A stretch of 64,000 bases of DNA from Arthrobacter citreus (GCF_038405225.1 NZ_CP151657.1:2418001-2482000); one strand, 5' to 3'. Counted from the first letter of the stretch, positions 1 to 9,673 are shown. Notes: generated by a model from the letters alone, not told the origin. A program made the numbers and translations.

Positions 1-422
1 TTGACGATCGACCCGCCGCCGGCCTTCTGCATTTCGGGGATTTGGTAATACATCCCGTAGAACACCGAGTTCAGGTTCACGTCGATGACCCGCCGGTAGC
101 CCTCCAGATCGATTTCCGTCACCAGGCCCAGAGGCCCGCTGATGCCGGCGTTGTTGAAGGCCAGGTGCAGGCCGCCGAATTCGCTGACGGCGGTGCCCAC
201 GGCGCCTTTGACGTCATCGGCGCTGCCCACGTCTCCGACTGACGGCACTGCCGTTCCCCCGGCCTCCGATATGGAGTTGACCACCGCCTGCGCGGCTTCC
301 AGGTCCAGGTCGTTGACGACGACGTTGGCGCCTTCAGCGGCCAGCGCGATCGCCGTGGCTTTGCCGATTCCCGACCCGGCGCCCGTCACGAGGGCCGTTT
401 TTCCCGCAAACTGGTCAGCCAT
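1..422 (-). CDS. SDR family NAD(P)-dependent oxidoreductase (C-terminus cut by window edge)
   Basis: Cytoplasmic short-chain dehydrogenase/reductase, substrate unknown. The 140 visible residues hold the N-terminal half of a Rossmann fold: the cofactor motif GAGSGIG near residues 15-21, an acidic residue after beta-2 (VVVNDLD) that usually favours NAD(H), and the NNAG motif near residue 90. The catalytic Ser and YxxxK lie beyond the window. The ATG is preceded by a good ribosome binding site (AGGAG, 5 nt away). It is divergent from the macrodomain gene, with a 161-bp gap in which I see no clear operator. The family call is sure; the specific reaction cannot be assigned. Confidence 0.85.
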   Translation of the reverse strand, partial: MADQFAGKTALVTGAGSGIGKATAIALAAEGANVVVNDLDLEAAQAVVNSISEAGGTAVPSVGDVGSADDVKGAVGTAVSEFGGLHLAFNNAGISGPLGLVTEIDLEGYRRVIDVNLNSVFYGMYYQIPEMQKAGGGSIV

Positions 423-583
423 AATTACTCCTCCGGTTTTTCGTCCGGGCATCGCCGGGCGTCATGGGTTTGGCTTGTGTCCCATGATCCGGTCCGCCCT
501 CCGGTTTCGGAAGATCCGGAGCCGCGTGCAGCCGCTTCGCCCGCTAACTGGCCGGCACCGGCGGCCGGTGGAAGACTGGCCGG

Positions 584-1138
584 ATGCAGATTCGCATCAG
601 TAACGGAGACATCACCGCCAGCACCGCCGACGCCATAGTGAACGCGGCCAATTCCTCGCTGCTGGGCGGCGGAGGCGTGGACGGAGCCATCCACCGCGCA
701 GCGGGACCCCGGCTGCTCGCAGCATGCCGGGAACTGCGCGCGGGAGACTGGGCAGGCGGCCTGCCTGTTGGGGAGGCGGTGGCCACTCCCGGCTTCGACC
801 TTCCGGCCCGGTGGGTCATCCACACCGTTGGCCCCAACGCCCGGGCCGGGGAAACCGACCCGGAGCTGTTGGCATCCTGTTTTCGCCGGTCCCTGGATGT
901 TGCCGAAGAGCTCGGCGCCGAGACGGTGGCCTTCCCCGCCGTCAGCGCCGGGGTTTACGGCTGGAACCCGGCAACCGTGGCCGAGGTGGCCCTGCGGACG
1001 GTACTGGACTATCCGGCCCGTGCCGTGAAGTCCGTGGAGTTCGTGCTGTTTGGCGAACCCGCCGAGCATGTTTTCCGCAGGGCGTGGCAGGAACTGGCTG
1101 CTACTTCAAAAACAGGGACCGAAGACGACCCGTCGTGA
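584..1138 (+). CDS. macrodomain protein, probable O-acetyl-ADP-ribose deacetylase
   Basis: Single macrodomain of 184 aa. It carries the ADP-ribose-binding signature [18 protein letters not shown] at residues 20-37 and the second loop PAVSAGVYG near residues 125-133. Bacterial members of this MacroD/YmdB class hydrolyse O-acetyl-ADP-ribose or remove ADP-ribose from proteins. The Asn and the Gly-rich loop of that class are present, so activity is likely; the substrate is inference. A weak SD-like GGAAG lies about 11 nt upstream of the ATG. The 3' end overlaps the convergent ABC permease gene by 38 bp. Confidence 0.88.
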   Translation: MQIRISNGDITASTADAIVNAANSSLLGGGGVDGAIHRAAGPRLLAACRELRAGDWAGGLPVGEAVATPGFDLPARWVIHTVGPNARAGETDPELLASCFRRSLDVAEELGAETVAFPAVSAGVYGWNPATVAEVALRTVLDYPARAVKSVEFVLFGEPAEHVFRRAWQELAATSKTGTEDDPS

Positions 1139-1949
1139 CCACCAGGCCCAAACCAATCATGACCACGAAGTACAGCAGGTGTCCGGCGGTTGCCCAGGTC
1201 AGCATGCCAACGCTGAGCTGCCGCATCATTTCCACTCCGTGCCAGAGCGGCATGGCCTGGATCACCCATTGGAGGCCCTGGGGGTACACGCTCAGCGGAT
1301 AGAACGTTGCGGAGAACAGGAACATGGGCAGCATGACAAAGTTCACCCAGTCCAGCTGCTGAAAGGTCTTCATGTAACTGGTGATGGCCATGCCGAAGGA
1401 GGCAAACCCGAAGGCCACCACCACGGCCGCGGGAATCATGAGCAGCGCCCAGGGAGAGGTCACCAGCCCCATGGCAGCCATGACAGCCGTAAAGCCCGTT
1501 GCGTACATGGCACCGCGCAGCAGGGCGAGAAGGATTTCCCCGAGGGCGACGTCGAGCGGCCCCAGGGACGTGGCCAGCATGCCTTCATAGAGCTTGGCGT
1601 AGTTGAGCTTGAAGAAGACGTTCATGGTGGAGTCGTACACCGCTCCGTTCATTGCTGAAACGGCCAGCAGTGCCGGGGCAATGTAGTTGGCGTACCCGAT
1701 TTCCTCACCGCCCGGGCCGGCAACGGTACCAATCAGGGAACCCAGGCCAATACCCATGGCCACCAGGTACAGCACCGGTTCCACGAACCCGCTGATCATG
1801 ATGGACCAGTTGCTGCCCCAGGTGGCCTTCAGCCCGCGGGCGAAGACGGAGCGGATGTTTCGGGCATAGAGGGACCCCAGGAAACGGCCCTCCGGGTCCA
1901 GCTGGGCGGGCGCCAGGCGCGGCGGCGCCGTCGTGTTGTCCGTGGTCAT
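1101..1949 (-). CDS. ABC-2 type transporter permease (second permease)
   Basis: Integral membrane subunit of an ABC-2 (DrrB/ODV-type) exporter, 282 aa, with about six hydrophobic segments. The start chosen is the ATG giving [10 protein letters not shown]; it overlaps the stop of the upstream permease in an ATGA junction, so the two are translationally coupled. The C-terminal part (motif [22 protein letters not shown], shortened: [12 protein letters not shown] ... MPLWHG) is the typical ABC-2 membrane signature. Last gene of the exporter operon. Family members export drugs, polyketides or cell-wall lipids; the substrate here cannot be told. Confidence 0.88.
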   Translation of the reverse strand: MTTDNTTAPPRLAPAQLDPEGRFLGSLYARNIRSVFARGLKATWGSNWSIMISGFVEPVLYLVAMGIGLGSLIGTVAGPGGEEIGYANYIAPALLAVSAMNGAVYDSTMNVFFKLNYAKLYEGMLATSLGPLDVALGEILLALLRGAMYATGFTAVMAAMGLVTSPWALLMIPAAVVVAFGFASFGMAITSYMKTFQQLDWVNFVMLPMFLFSATFYPLSVYPQGLQWVIQAMPLWHGVEMMRQLSVGMLTWATAGHLLYFVVMIGLGLVVTTGRLRSLFLK

Positions 1950-2851
1950 TTTCCCAGCCTCCGGGTGAAGTTCCGGCGTGCCAGCACCCAGCCGACAAAG
2001 CCGAGGACCAGCAAATAGCCCACATGGACAGCGGTGAGTGCCGGTGGCTCGGCGTAGCCGTAGCTGAGGATCCGTCCAAGCTCGGTGGAGTGCCACAGCG
2101 GAGAAATCCAGCCGATCCAGCGGATGGCCCCGGGCAGGGATTCCAGCGGAAAGAAGGTGCCGGAGAACAGGAACAGCGGCATCACGATGAACCGCTGCAC
2201 CATCGCGAACTGCCCCTTGTCTTCCACCAATGACGCACTGAAAGCCATGAGCGACAGCCCGAAGGCCACACCGCCGAGAATCGCGGTGAAAATCATCAGC
2301 CACGCTGTGGCGGGCTGTTCCACTGCGCCGAAGAGCAGCAGGAACAGGAAGTACGTGCCGGTGGTGATGAGCAGCCGGACCGAGAAACCGATCAGGTGCC
2401 CGTCCACCAGCTGGTTGCTGGAAAGCGGCGACGCGTTGGGACCGTAATAGGTGCGGTGCCATTTGAAGCCGCCCATGACCGTGTAGGTGTTTTCTTCGCT
2501 GGCCACCATGATGGCTGCGGTGGCCAACAGGGCAGGTGCCACGAAGACGAGGTAGGAGACCGTGGTCCCGTCGCCGGCGTCGAACGCCGCGTCACCGGTG
2601 TCCACCAGCGACGCCAGGCCCACGCCCATGCCGAAGAGGTACACCAGAGGGGTCCCCACCGCGGTCATGAGCACGGTCCACCCGTAGCCGCGCATCCGCC
2701 GGATCCACATTTCGGCGTAGTAGAAGGCGCCGAAGCGCCTCGCCCGGGACGCTGTTTGCTCCGGTGTCAGCGGAGAACGCAGCCCCAGCACAGCATGCTG
2801 GCCTGCACCTGCTTCCCCCACCGGCTTGCCTGAAAGCTGCCGCTCAGTCAA
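1946..2851 (-). CDS. ABC-2 type transporter permease (first permease)
   Basis: 301-aa multi-pass permease with the ABC-2 signature FFPLESLPGAIRWIGWISPL (about residues 240-259) and ending in a basic tail. A cytoplasmic N-terminal arm of about 40 aa precedes the first membrane helix. It overlaps the ATPase gene upstream by 8 bp and the second permease downstream by 4 bp, so the order is ATPase, permease, permease. It is paralogous in layout to its neighbour, suggesting a heterodimeric channel served by one ATPase type. Confidence 0.88.
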   Translation of the reverse strand: MTERQLSGKPVGEAGAGQHAVLGLRSPLTPEQTASRARRFGAFYYAEMWIRRMRGYGWTVLMTAVGTPLVYLFGMGVGLASLVDTGDAAFDAGDGTTVSYLVFVAPALLATAAIMVASEENTYTVMGGFKWHRTYYGPNASPLSSNQLVDGHLIGFSVRLLITTGTYFLFLLLFGAVEQPATAWLMIFTAILGGVAFGLSLMAFSASLVEDKGQFAMVQRFIVMPLFLFSGTFFPLESLPGAIRWIGWISPLWHSTELGRILSYGYAEPPALTAVHVGYLLVLGFVGWVLARRNFTRRLGK

Positions 2852-3809
2852 TGAGGCTCCTGCCGGTCAGCCGAAGGAACACGTCTTCGAGGGATGAGCG
2901 GCGCACCAGCGAGGTGATGGGACGCAGTCCGCGGGAGCTGACCGCCTCCAGGGCGGCCTCGCCGTCGTCGGCATAGATCAGGACGCGGTCCGGGAGGGTT
3001 TCGATCCGGCTCCCGATTCCTTCCAGTTCGCCGGCCACCGTTGTATTGCGCTCAGAACCGAAGCGCAGTTCCAGTACCTCCCTCGTGGAATGCTCACGGA
3101 TCAGGGCAGCGGGTGATCCTTCCGCCATGATCTTTCCCTTGTCCACCACCACCAGTCGGTCGCACAGCTGCTCCGCTTCGTCCATGTAGTGGGTGGTCAG
3201 GATCAGCGTGACGCCGGCTTCCTTGAGCCGGAACAGCCGGTCCCAGAGGATATGGCGCGCCTGCGGGTCCAGTCCCGTAGTGGGTTCATCCAGCAGCAGG
3301 ATCTTGGGGTCGTTAATGAGCGACCGGGCGATGGTCAGCCGCCGCTTCATACCGCCGGAGAGCGAATCCACCCGGGCCCTGGCCTTGTCCGTCAGCTGGG
3401 CGAATTCCAGCAGCTCATCAGCCTTCGGTCCCAGATAGCTCTTGGGCAGGCCGAAGTACCGGCCGTAGGCCAGGAGGTTGTCGCGCACGCGCAGGTCTTC
3501 ATCCAGGTTGTCCTGCTGCGGCACCACCCCCAGGTGGGCACGCACCTCGGGCCCGTACCGGTCCGGGTCCAGGCCCATGATGGTGAGGTCCCCGGAGGTG
3601 CGCGATGACACGCCGCCGATCATTTTCATGGTGGTGGATTTGCCGGCGCCGTTGGGGCCGAGGAGCCCAAAGGACTCCCCTGCCGGGACGTCGAAGCTGA
3701 TGCCGTCAACGGCGTGGAAATCGCCGTAGGTCTTGCGGAGGTTCCGGGCCGAAATGACGGTGGAGGAGGCGGTCTTGGGGACAGTCGGGGCTGATGTGAT
3801 CTGCGGCAC
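2844..3809 (-). CDS. ABC-2 exporter ATP-binding protein (DrrA-like)
   Basis: 321-aa ATPase energising the exporter formed with the two downstream permeases. Walker A GPNGAGKST near residues 53-61, Q-loop in VVPQQDNLD, signature LSGGMKRR near residue 149, Walker B LLLDEPT near residue 171, and switch His in TTHYMDEAE. A C-terminal domain follows, as in DrrA/daunorubicin-type ATPases. The GTG start sits exactly 6 nt after a TAGGCT -10 box on the minus strand with no Shine-Dalgarno, so the operon is probably transcribed as a leaderless mRNA. Confidence 0.92.
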   Translation of the reverse strand: MPQITSAPTVPKTASSTVISARNLRKTYGDFHAVDGISFDVPAGESFGLLGPNGAGKSTTMKMIGGVSSRTSGDLTIMGLDPDRYGPEVRAHLGVVPQQDNLDEDLRVRDNLLAYGRYFGLPKSYLGPKADELLEFAQLTDKARARVDSLSGGMKRRLTIARSLINDPKILLLDEPTTGLDPQARHILWDRLFRLKEAGVTLILTTHYMDEAEQLCDRLVVVDKGKIMAEGSPAALIREHSTREVLELRFGSERNTTVAGELEGIGSRIETLPDRVLIYADDGEAALEAVSSRGLRPITSLVRRSSLEDVFLRLTGRSLID

Positions 3810-3848
3810 TCGAACAGCCTAGTGCACCAGCCCCGACCTGAGGAACAG

Positions 3849-4850
3849 TTAGGCGAGGATGCCCGCTGCGCGCTCGGCTGCCTCCACAACGTTGGACAGC
3901 AGCATGGCCCGGGTCATGGGACCCACTCCGCCGGGGTTCGGCGAAATCCAGGATGCGACGTCGGCCGCTGCCTTCTCCACATCGCCGGTGAGGGTGGTCT
4001 TGCCGGTCTCGGGATCGGTGACCCGGGTGACCCCCACATCCAGGACAATCGCGCCGGGCTTGAGGTCCTCGGCCCGAATCATTTCGGGGAATCCGGCGGC
4101 AGCCACCACCACATCGGCTTCCTGCAGGTGCGTGTAGAGGTCCACGGTCCCGGTGTGCGCCAGGGTGACGGTCGCGTTGATCGGGCGCCGGGTCAGCAGC
4201 AGGCCCAGCGGCCGGCCCACGGTGACGCCGCGGCCCACCACCAGCACCTTTTTGCCGTTGAGCGATATGCCGTTGCGCACCAGCAGCTGCACGATTCCGT
4301 GCGGAGTGCAGGGCAGGGGCGCCGTCATGGGTTCGCTGACGTTCAGCACCAGGCGTCCAAGGTTCACCGGGTGCAGGCCGTCGGCGTCCTTCTCCGGAGC
4401 GATCCGCTCGAGGATGGCGTTGGTGTCGATGTGCGCCGGCAGCGGAAGCTGGACAATGTAGCCGGTGGTGGCCGGATCCGCGTTCAGCTCATCGATGACC
4501 TGTTCCAGGCCTTCCTGGCTGATGTCTTCCGGCAGGTCGCGGCGGATGGAGTTGATGCCCACCTGCGCGCAGTCCTTGTGCTTGCCGCCAACGTAGGAAT
4601 GCGAGGCGGGGTCGTCGCCCACCAGGACGGTTCCCAGCCCCGGGGTGATGCCGTGTTCGTCCTTCAGGACGGCAACGCGCTGCGCCAGTTCATCCTTGAT
4701 GTCCTTTGCTGCCTTGCGTCCGTCCAGGATCTGCGCAGCCACGGGAGTACCGAAGTCGGTCCTCTCCTTCTTCTCCCAGGCCAGATTCACGCCGCTTTCC
4801 TCGGAGCTTTCCGGGGTGTCGGTGTTATCCGTTGTGATGGAGCCTTCCAT
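3849..4850 (-). CDS. folD: bifunctional methylenetetrahydrofolate dehydrogenase/cyclohydrolase FolD
   Basis: Interconverts 5,10-methylene-THF and 10-formyl-THF in the cytoplasm, with NADP. The conserved YxxxK ([10 protein letters not shown]), the VQLPLP segment and the KDADGLHP motif are all present, followed by the Rossmann motif [11 protein letters not shown]. The start is uncertain: the chosen ATG ([10 protein letters not shown]) has an AGGGAAG site 5 nt upstream. Upstream in-frame ATG and GTG codons exist, and a GTG 60 nt inside would also serve. With any of these the protein has a 20-45 aa polar N-terminal extension before the usual first strand (VAAQILDG). It follows glyA closely in the same operon and shares its ZTP riboswitch. 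Confidence 0.95.
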   Translation of the reverse strand: MEGSITTDNTDTPESSEESGVNLAWEKKERTDFGTPVAAQILDGRKAAKDIKDELAQRVAVLKDEHGITPGLGTVLVGDDPASHSYVGGKHKDCAQVGINSIRRDLPEDISQEGLEQVIDELNADPATTGYIVQLPLPAHIDTNAILERIAPEKDADGLHPVNLGRLVLNVSEPMTAPLPCTPHGIVQLLVRNGISLNGKKVLVVGRGVTVGRPLGLLLTRRPINATVTLAHTGTVDLYTHLQEADVVVAAAGFPEMIRAEDLKPGAIVLDVGVTRVTDPETGKTTLTGDVEKAAADVASWISPNPGGVGPMTRAMLLSNVVEAAERAAGILA

Positions 4851-4873
4851 GTTGCTTCCCTTTTCCATGCTCG

Positions 4874-6157
4874 TTACCACTCTTCCTGTCCCGGGTACAG
4901 CGGGAAATTCTCAGCAAGCGCGGTGACCCGCGCCCGCAGTGCGTCGACGTCGGGGGATGGTTTCAGGGCGGCCGCAATAATTTCGGCCACCTCGGTGAAC
5001 TCCGGGGCACCGAAACCGCGGGTGGCCAGGGCGGGGGTGCCGATGCGCAGCCCGGAGGTGACCATCGGCGGGCGGGGGTCGAACGGAACCGAATTGCGGT
5101 TCACGGTGATTCCCACGGAGTGCAGCAGATCCTCGGCCTGCTTGCCGTCCAGGGCCGAGTGGCGCAGGTCCACCAGGATCAGGTGCACATCGGTTCCGCC
5201 GGTCAGGACGGAAACGCCGTGCTCCGCCACATCGGGTGCGGTGAGCCGGTCGGCAATGATCCGGGCGCCTTCCAGGACCCGTTCCTGCCGTTCCCGGAAC
5301 TCTTCGGATCCGGCGATCTTGAAGGCCACGGCCTTGGCGGCAATGACGTGCATCAGCGGTCCGCCCTGCTGGCCCGGGAAAACGCTGGAGTTCAGCTTCC
5401 TGCCGTACTGTTCCTTGGCCAGGATGATGCCTGAGCGGGGGCCGGCCAGAGTCTTGTGGACCGTGGACGTGACGACGTCGGAGGCGGGAACCGGGTTGGG
5501 GTGCAGTCCGGCGGCCACGAGACCGGCGAAGTGGGCCATATCGGTCCACAGGTACGCGCCAACCTCATCGGCAATGGAACGGAATGCGTCGAAGTCCAGG
5601 TGGCGGGGGTAAGCGGACCAGCCGGCCACAATAACCTGCGGGCGTTCCGCAAGCGCCTGCTCCCGGACCTTGTCCATGTCCACCCGGTGCGTCTGCTCGT
5701 CCACGCCGTAGGCGGCAACTTCGTAGAGCTTGCCGGAGAAGTTCAGCTTCATGCCGTGGGTCAGATGCCCGCCGTGGGCCAGGTTCAGGCCCATCAGCTT
5801 TTCGCCCGGGGTGATCATGGCGGCGAGCGCAGCTGCGTTGGCCGAGGCTCCCGAGTGCGGCTGGACGTTCGCGAACTCGGCTCCGAACAGGGCCTTTACC
5901 CGGTCGATGGCCAGGTTCTCGGCAACATCAACATGTTCGCAGCCGCCGTAATAGCGCCGGCCGGGATAACCCTCGGCGTATTTGTTGGTCAGGACGGATC
6001 CCTGGACCTCAAGGACCGACCTCGGGGCGAAATTCTCCGAAGCGATCATTTCCAGGGTGTTGCGCTGGCGTGCCAGCTCATCATTCAGGACGGCGGCAAT
6101 TTCCGGGTCGACGTCGGATAGCTTCGCGTCGGTCACGGGTTGGGTGGACAGTCTCAC
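4874..6157 (-). CDS. glyA: serine hydroxymethyltransferase
   Basis: PLP enzyme converting serine plus THF to glycine plus 5,10-methylene-THF, which feeds FolD encoded next. 427 aa, the usual length. Seen: the N-terminal MIASENFAP, the [14 protein letters not shown] segment, the SGASAN substrate loop, the cofactor Asp/His region ([10 protein letters not shown]) and the PLP lysine in [12 protein letters not shown]. The GTG start has a strong AGGAG 7 nt upstream. First gene of the glyA-folD operon; its leader carries a ZTP riboswitch. Confidence 0.97.
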   Translation of the reverse strand: MRLSTQPVTDAKLSDVDPEIAAVLNDELARQRNTLEMIASENFAPRSVLEVQGSVLTNKYAEGYPGRRYYGGCEHVDVAENLAIDRVKALFGAEFANVQPHSGASANAAALAAMITPGEKLMGLNLAHGGHLTHGMKLNFSGKLYEVAAYGVDEQTHRVDMDKVREQALAERPQVIVAGWSAYPRHLDFDAFRSIADEVGAYLWTDMAHFAGLVAAGLHPNPVPASDVVTSTVHKTLAGPRSGIILAKEQYGRKLNSSVFPGQQGGPLMHVIAAKAVAFKIAGSEEFRERQERVLEGARIIADRLTAPDVAEHGVSVLTGGTDVHLILVDLRHSALDGKQAEDLLHSVGITVNRNSVPFDPRPPMVTSGLRIGTPALATRGFGAPEFTEVAEIIAAALKPSPDVDALRARVTALAENFPLYPGQEEW

Positions 6158-6265
6158 GAGGATCTCCTGGGAAAGGGGTTCTATGGGTCAGGCTACCTGC
6201 CGGCACTCCCGCGCTCTGGAAACAACAAAGCATCCGGGCATGGCAGACAGACGGTGGCTTGACCT

Positions 6266-6345
6266 CCGGCCCAGGCGTGCGATCCGTGGTCTGTGATGCT
6301 TGGCCGCTCCCTGGTGGTGGCCCACCTAACGCCAGTTGCGACATT
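6266..6345 (-). promoter_or_regulatory. ZTP (pfl) riboswitch in the glyA-folD leader
   Basis: Read on the minus strand the leader contains the ordered hallmarks of the pfl/ZTP motif: CGCAACTGGC, a GGTGG-GCCA-CCACC hairpin, AGGGAGCG, then after a short variable stretch the highly conserved GCCTGGGC. ZTP/ZMP accumulates when 10-formyl-THF is low, and the aptamer classically sits upstream of glyA, folD and purine genes, as here. A TACGAT -10-like box at 6349-6354 would start the RNA right at the aptamer. The distance from the aptamer to the glyA GTG is about 110 nt; I cannot see a clear U-tract terminator, so control could be on translation. Confidence 0.85.
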
Positions 6346-6455
6346 TTTATCGTAGCGGATCACATCGGCCGGACACCCAAATGCGTCGAAACCGGACTCA
6401 TGGAATAGGCGGCGGGGGCGAGCGGGTTGAACCAGGCAGCAGACCATGATGAAGG

Positions 6456-7637
6456 ATGGGCATCTTGATAAAGGACGGGCAAGTGGCGCAGGACCAAACG
6501 GTGGACGTTGCGGTCATTGGCGCCGGCCAAGCAGGGTTGAGCGCCGCGTATTACCTGCAGCGCCGCGGACTCGCAGCCGGAACCGGGTTCGTGGTGCTGG
6601 ACGCCAACGAAGGACCCGGCGGTGCTTGGCGGCACCGCTGGGATTCGCTGACCCTGGGGTCCGCCCACGGCATTCATGACCTGCCAAATCTGGCCCTGGG
6701 CACCCCTGATCCCCGGGAGCCGGCGTCGTCAGTTGTCAGCCGCTACTACGGAAGCTACGAGGCTGAGTTTGGATTGCAGGTGCAGCGTCCGGTCCGGGTG
6801 CTGAAGGTCAGCGGGAACGACGCCGAAAACGACGACGGCGGCGGCCTGCTGCGGATCGATACGGACCGCGGGTCCTGGCGGGCGCGGGCCGTTATCAACG
6901 CGACCGGAACGTGGGACAAACCCTACTGGCCCAGCTATCCGGGCCAGGAAACCTTCCGCGGGCTCCAGCTGCACACCCATGATTTTCGCAGCGCCGGGGA
7001 CTTCACCGGCCGCCGCGTGCTCGTGGTCGGCGGCGGAACATCGGCAGTCCAGTTCCTGCTGCAGCTCAACGACGCCGGCGCGCAGACAGTGTGGTCCACC
7101 CGCCGCCCGCCCGAGTTCACCCGGACACCCTTCGACACGGAATGGGGCAGGGACGTCGAGCAGCGGGTCAGCGGGCGCACCCGCGCCGGGCTTCCACCGC
7201 TCAGCGTTGTGGCGGCCACCAAGCTGCCGCTGACGCCCCAGTATGAGGCGGGGATCGACGCCGGCGTCCTTATCTCCCGCGGCCCGATTACCCGGATCAC
7301 TGCGGACGGGGCCGTTTTTGCCGACGGCAGCGCCGCCGGGGCCGACGTCATTCTCTGGGCCACGGGCTTCCGTGCGGCGCTGAACCATCTGGCTCCCCTG
7401 CATCTGCGCGAGCCCGGAGGCGGTATCCGCATGAACGGTCCGCAGGTGGAGAAGCTGCCGCAGCTGTTCCTGGTGGGCTACGGCGAGTCGGCGTCGACGC
7501 TTGGCGCCACAAGGGCGGGGCGGGCGGCAGCCCTGGCAGCATTGGACCTGCTAGGTCCGGCTGCTACTCCACGTCCTCCCAGGAGAACTCCGTCCGAATC
7601 CCCTGTTCCCAGTCGCGGCGCAGCACTGCGTACGTAA
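6456..7637 (+). CDS. flavin-containing monooxygenase-like NAD(P)/FAD oxidoreductase
   Basis: 393-aa two-dinucleotide-domain flavoprotein. FAD site IGAGQAGLSA near residues 21-30, NADPH site VVGGGTSAVQ near residue 189, and the ATGF motif near residue 307 that is typical of group B monooxygenases and related reductases. A canonical FMO fingerprint is not obvious, so substrate and true monooxygenase activity are open. Start alternatives: the ATG used here, or a GTG 27 nt downstream (VAQDQTVDV) preceded by AAGGACGGG, which has the better ribosome site. The 3' end overlaps the convergent GNAT gene by 74 bp. Confidence 0.8.
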   Translation: MGILIKDGQVAQDQTVDVAVIGAGQAGLSAAYYLQRRGLAAGTGFVVLDANEGPGGAWRHRWDSLTLGSAHGIHDLPNLALGTPDPREPASSVVSRYYGSYEAEFGLQVQRPVRVLKVSGNDAENDDGGGLLRIDTDRGSWRARAVINATGTWDKPYWPSYPGQETFRGLQLHTHDFRSAGDFTGRRVLVVGGGTSAVQFLLQLNDAGAQTVWSTRRPPEFTRTPFDTEWGRDVEQRVSGRTRAGLPPLSVVAATKLPLTPQYEAGIDAGVLISRGPITRITADGAVFADGSAAGADVILWATGFRAALNHLAPLHLREPGGGIRMNGPQVEKLPQLFLVGYGESASTLGATRAGRAAALAALDLLGPAATPRPPRRTPSESPVPSRGAALRT

Positions 7638-8100
7638 CCGACGCAATCCTGGTGCCGTCGTCAAGCAGCCAGTCCTCCCGGTAATGGGCTTCCTTGAGGA
7701 ACCCGGACCGGAGAAACGTTTTACGCATCGCCACATTGTCCTCGCGGGTCCTGCCCGCAAACCGGTGCGCCTGAGGCTGGCTGTCGAAAACCAGCCCGGT
7801 CAAGGCCTGGAGAACCGGGACCCCTACCCCCTGTCCCCGGGCTTCCTCCACCAACCGCAGGTCAAAGGTGGGGCACTGGCTCTGCAGCCGTTCCACTATG
7901 GCCAGTCCCAGCCGGTGGTTGTCCCCGTACACCCAATAGGTGCGGACGTCGTCGGCTTCGAACCTGCCGTCCATAATGAGCTGACGCACCAGTTCCTCCG
8001 ACGGAGCGGTGATCCGGTGGTACGGAAAGCTGTTGGTGGTCAGGAACTTGACCAGCTCTTCGACATCCTTATCGGAGAGCGGCATGAAAGTTACGTCCAT
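7564..8100 (-). CDS. GNAT family N-acetyltransferase
   Basis: 178-aa protein with the GNAT acetyl-CoA loop in EARGQGVGVPVLQALT (Q/RxxGxG/A, near residues 88-103) and the C-terminal RTREDNVAMRKTFLRSGF segment that marks motif B. The substrate is unknown. The ATG lies exactly 6 nt after a TAGGCT -10 box and lacks a Shine-Dalgarno, so the transcript is probably leaderless. It is divergent from purU with only 45 bp between starts, so the two promoters overlap in their upstream parts. Confidence 0.85.
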   Translation of the reverse strand: MDVTFMPLSDKDVEELVKFLTTNSFPYHRITAPSEELVRQLIMDGRFEADDVRTYWVYGDNHRLGLAIVERLQSQCPTFDLRLVEEARGQGVGVPVLQALTGLVFDSQPQAHRFAGRTREDNVAMRKTFLRSGFLKEAHYREDWLLDDGTRIASVTYAVLRRDWEQGIRTEFSWEDVE

Positions 8101-8145
8101 TTCCTTAGCCTAAGGGAGTGCCGCACGGACGGGTAACCTTGAAGG

Positions 8146-9036
8146 GTGACCGACATTCCCGCTTCCCCGGCAGCCTCAGCCGCACCCTCCAAAGCTCCCG
8201 CCTACACCCTGACCCTGTCCTGCCCGGACCAGGCAGGAATAGTGCATGCCGTATCCGGCGGCCTTGTTGCGGCGCGGGGAAACATCACCGAATCCCAGCA
8301 GTACGGCAGCCCGGAAACGGGAACGTTCTTCATGCGGGTCGATTTCACGGCTCCCGGTTCCCACGCCGAGGTGCGGGAAACCCTGGCTCCGGTAGCGCAG
8401 GCGTTTGGCATGGAGTGGCAGCTGCACGCCGCCGGAGCGCCGGTGCGAACGCTGATCATGGCTTCGAAGTCCGGACACTGCCTGAACGACCTCCTTTTCC
8501 GGCAGCGCGCCGGGACACTGCCCATCGAGATCCCGGCCATCGTTTCAAACCACCAGGACCTCGCCGGGCTTGCCGCCTTCTACGGCGTCCCGTTCCACCA
8601 CATCCCCGTTCTGCCCGGCGGCAAGGAGGCCGCTGAAGCCCAGCTGCGCGGACTGATGCAGGATCTGGATATTGAGCTGGTGGTGCTGGCCCGCTACATG
8701 CAGATCCTCAGCAACCAGCTGTGCCGGGATCTCTCCGGCCGCGCCATCAACATCCATCATTCCTTCCTGCCCTCGTTCAAGGGCGCCAAGCCATACCATC
8801 AGGCACATGCCCGCGGCGTGAAGCTCATCGGCGCCACTGCGCACTACGTGACGTCGGATCTGGACGAGGGACCCATCATTGAGCAGGAAGTCATCCGGGT
8901 GGACCACGCCCGCTCAGCGTCACAGCTGGTAGCGCTCGGCAGCGACGTCGAAGGCCGGACGCTCTCGAAGGCCGTGCAGTGGCACGCCGAGCACCGCGTC
9001 CTGCTGGACGGAAAGCGGACCATCGTTTTCAACTGA
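8146..9036 (+). CDS. purU: formyltetrahydrofolate deformylase
   Basis: Hydrolyses 10-formyl-THF to THF and formate, balancing the one-carbon pool. 296 aa: N-terminal ACT domain (TLSCPDQAGIVHAVSGGL, residues 23-40) that binds regulators in the E. coli enzyme, then a formyl-transferase fold. The catalytic triad environment is visible in AINIHHSFLPSFKGAKP (Asn, His) and DLDEGPIIEQ (Asp). The GTG start is 6 nt after a TAACCT box with no ribosome site, so it is probably leaderless. It lies near glyA-folD, acting on the same cofactor. Confidence 0.95.
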   Translation: MTDIPASPAASAAPSKAPAYTLTLSCPDQAGIVHAVSGGLVAARGNITESQQYGSPETGTFFMRVDFTAPGSHAEVRETLAPVAQAFGMEWQLHAAGAPVRTLIMASKSGHCLNDLLFRQRAGTLPIEIPAIVSNHQDLAGLAAFYGVPFHHIPVLPGGKEAAEAQLRGLMQDLDIELVVLARYMQILSNQLCRDLSGRAINIHHSFLPSFKGAKPYHQAHARGVKLIGATAHYVTSDLDEGPIIEQEVIRVDHARSASQLVALGSDVEGRTLSKAVQWHAEHRVLLDGKRTIVFN

Positions 9037-9130
9037 GGTGAGCACCCTTCTCCGGGGTGCGCGGTTGCCGTGCGGCGCAACCGGCGAAGGCCTCACCGCC
9101 GTGTGCGGGGTGTCCGGCTAGGCTGGCCCC

Positions 9131-9673
9131 ATGGCTTACGTTATTTCGCTCCGGGGCCGGACCCCGGACATCGACTCTTCAGTTTTCCTCGCTCCCACAG
9201 CGTCACTTATCGGTGATGTTTTGATGGCGCCGGGATCCAGTGCCTTCTACGGCGTCTGTGTCCGCGGGGACTCCAATTCTATCCGCGTTGGTGCCGGCAG
9301 CAACCTGCAGGACAACGTGGTGCTCCATGCTGATCCCGGGTTCCCGACCACTGTGGGTGAGCGTGTCAGCATCGGCCACAATGCGGTGGTCCATGGCTGC
9401 ACCATCGAAGACGACTGCCTCATCGGAATGAGCGCCACGGTCATGAACGGTGCAGTCGTGGGTACCGGCTCCCTGGTCGCGGCCGGCGCCGTGGTGCTGG
9501 AAGGGACCGTTATTCCGCCCCGGTCCCTGGTGGCCGGCGTTCCCGCTAAGGTCCGGCGCCAGCTCACCGACGAGGAATTTGCCGGAGTGCAGGCCAATGC
9601 CGCCAATTACCTCGTGACCGCCGCCGCTCACCGTGATGCGCTGGAAGTTGAGCCGGAGGCCAGCAGCCAATAG
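9131..9673 (+). CDS. gamma-carbonic anhydrase family protein (left-handed beta-helix)
   Basis: 180-aa protein of hexapeptide repeats forming a left-handed parallel beta-helix, as in CaiE/PaaY/YrdA-type gamma-carbonic anhydrases. The zinc-ligand pattern is visible: NVVLHADPG (His), GHNAVVHGC (two His). The VAGVPAKVRRQLT end is typical. Many members have no demonstrated anhydrase activity, so the function is tentative. The ATG is 6 nt after TAGGCT, so it is likely leaderless. Confidence 0.85.
   Translation: MAYVISLRGRTPDIDSSVFLAPTASLIGDVLMAPGSSAFYGVCVRGDSNSIRVGAGSNLQDNVVLHADPGFPTTVGERVSIGHNAVVHGCTIEDDCLIGMSATVMNGAVVGTGSLVAAGAVVLEGTVIPPRSLVAGVPAKVRRQLTDEEFAGVQANAANYLVTAAAHRDALEVEPEASSQ

Noticed and set aside
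3822-5612. Very long plus-strand frame across the folD-glyA region
   Set aside because: Antisense shadow of the folD and glyA genes caused by high GC codon bias; residues are His/Gly/Val-rich without motifs.
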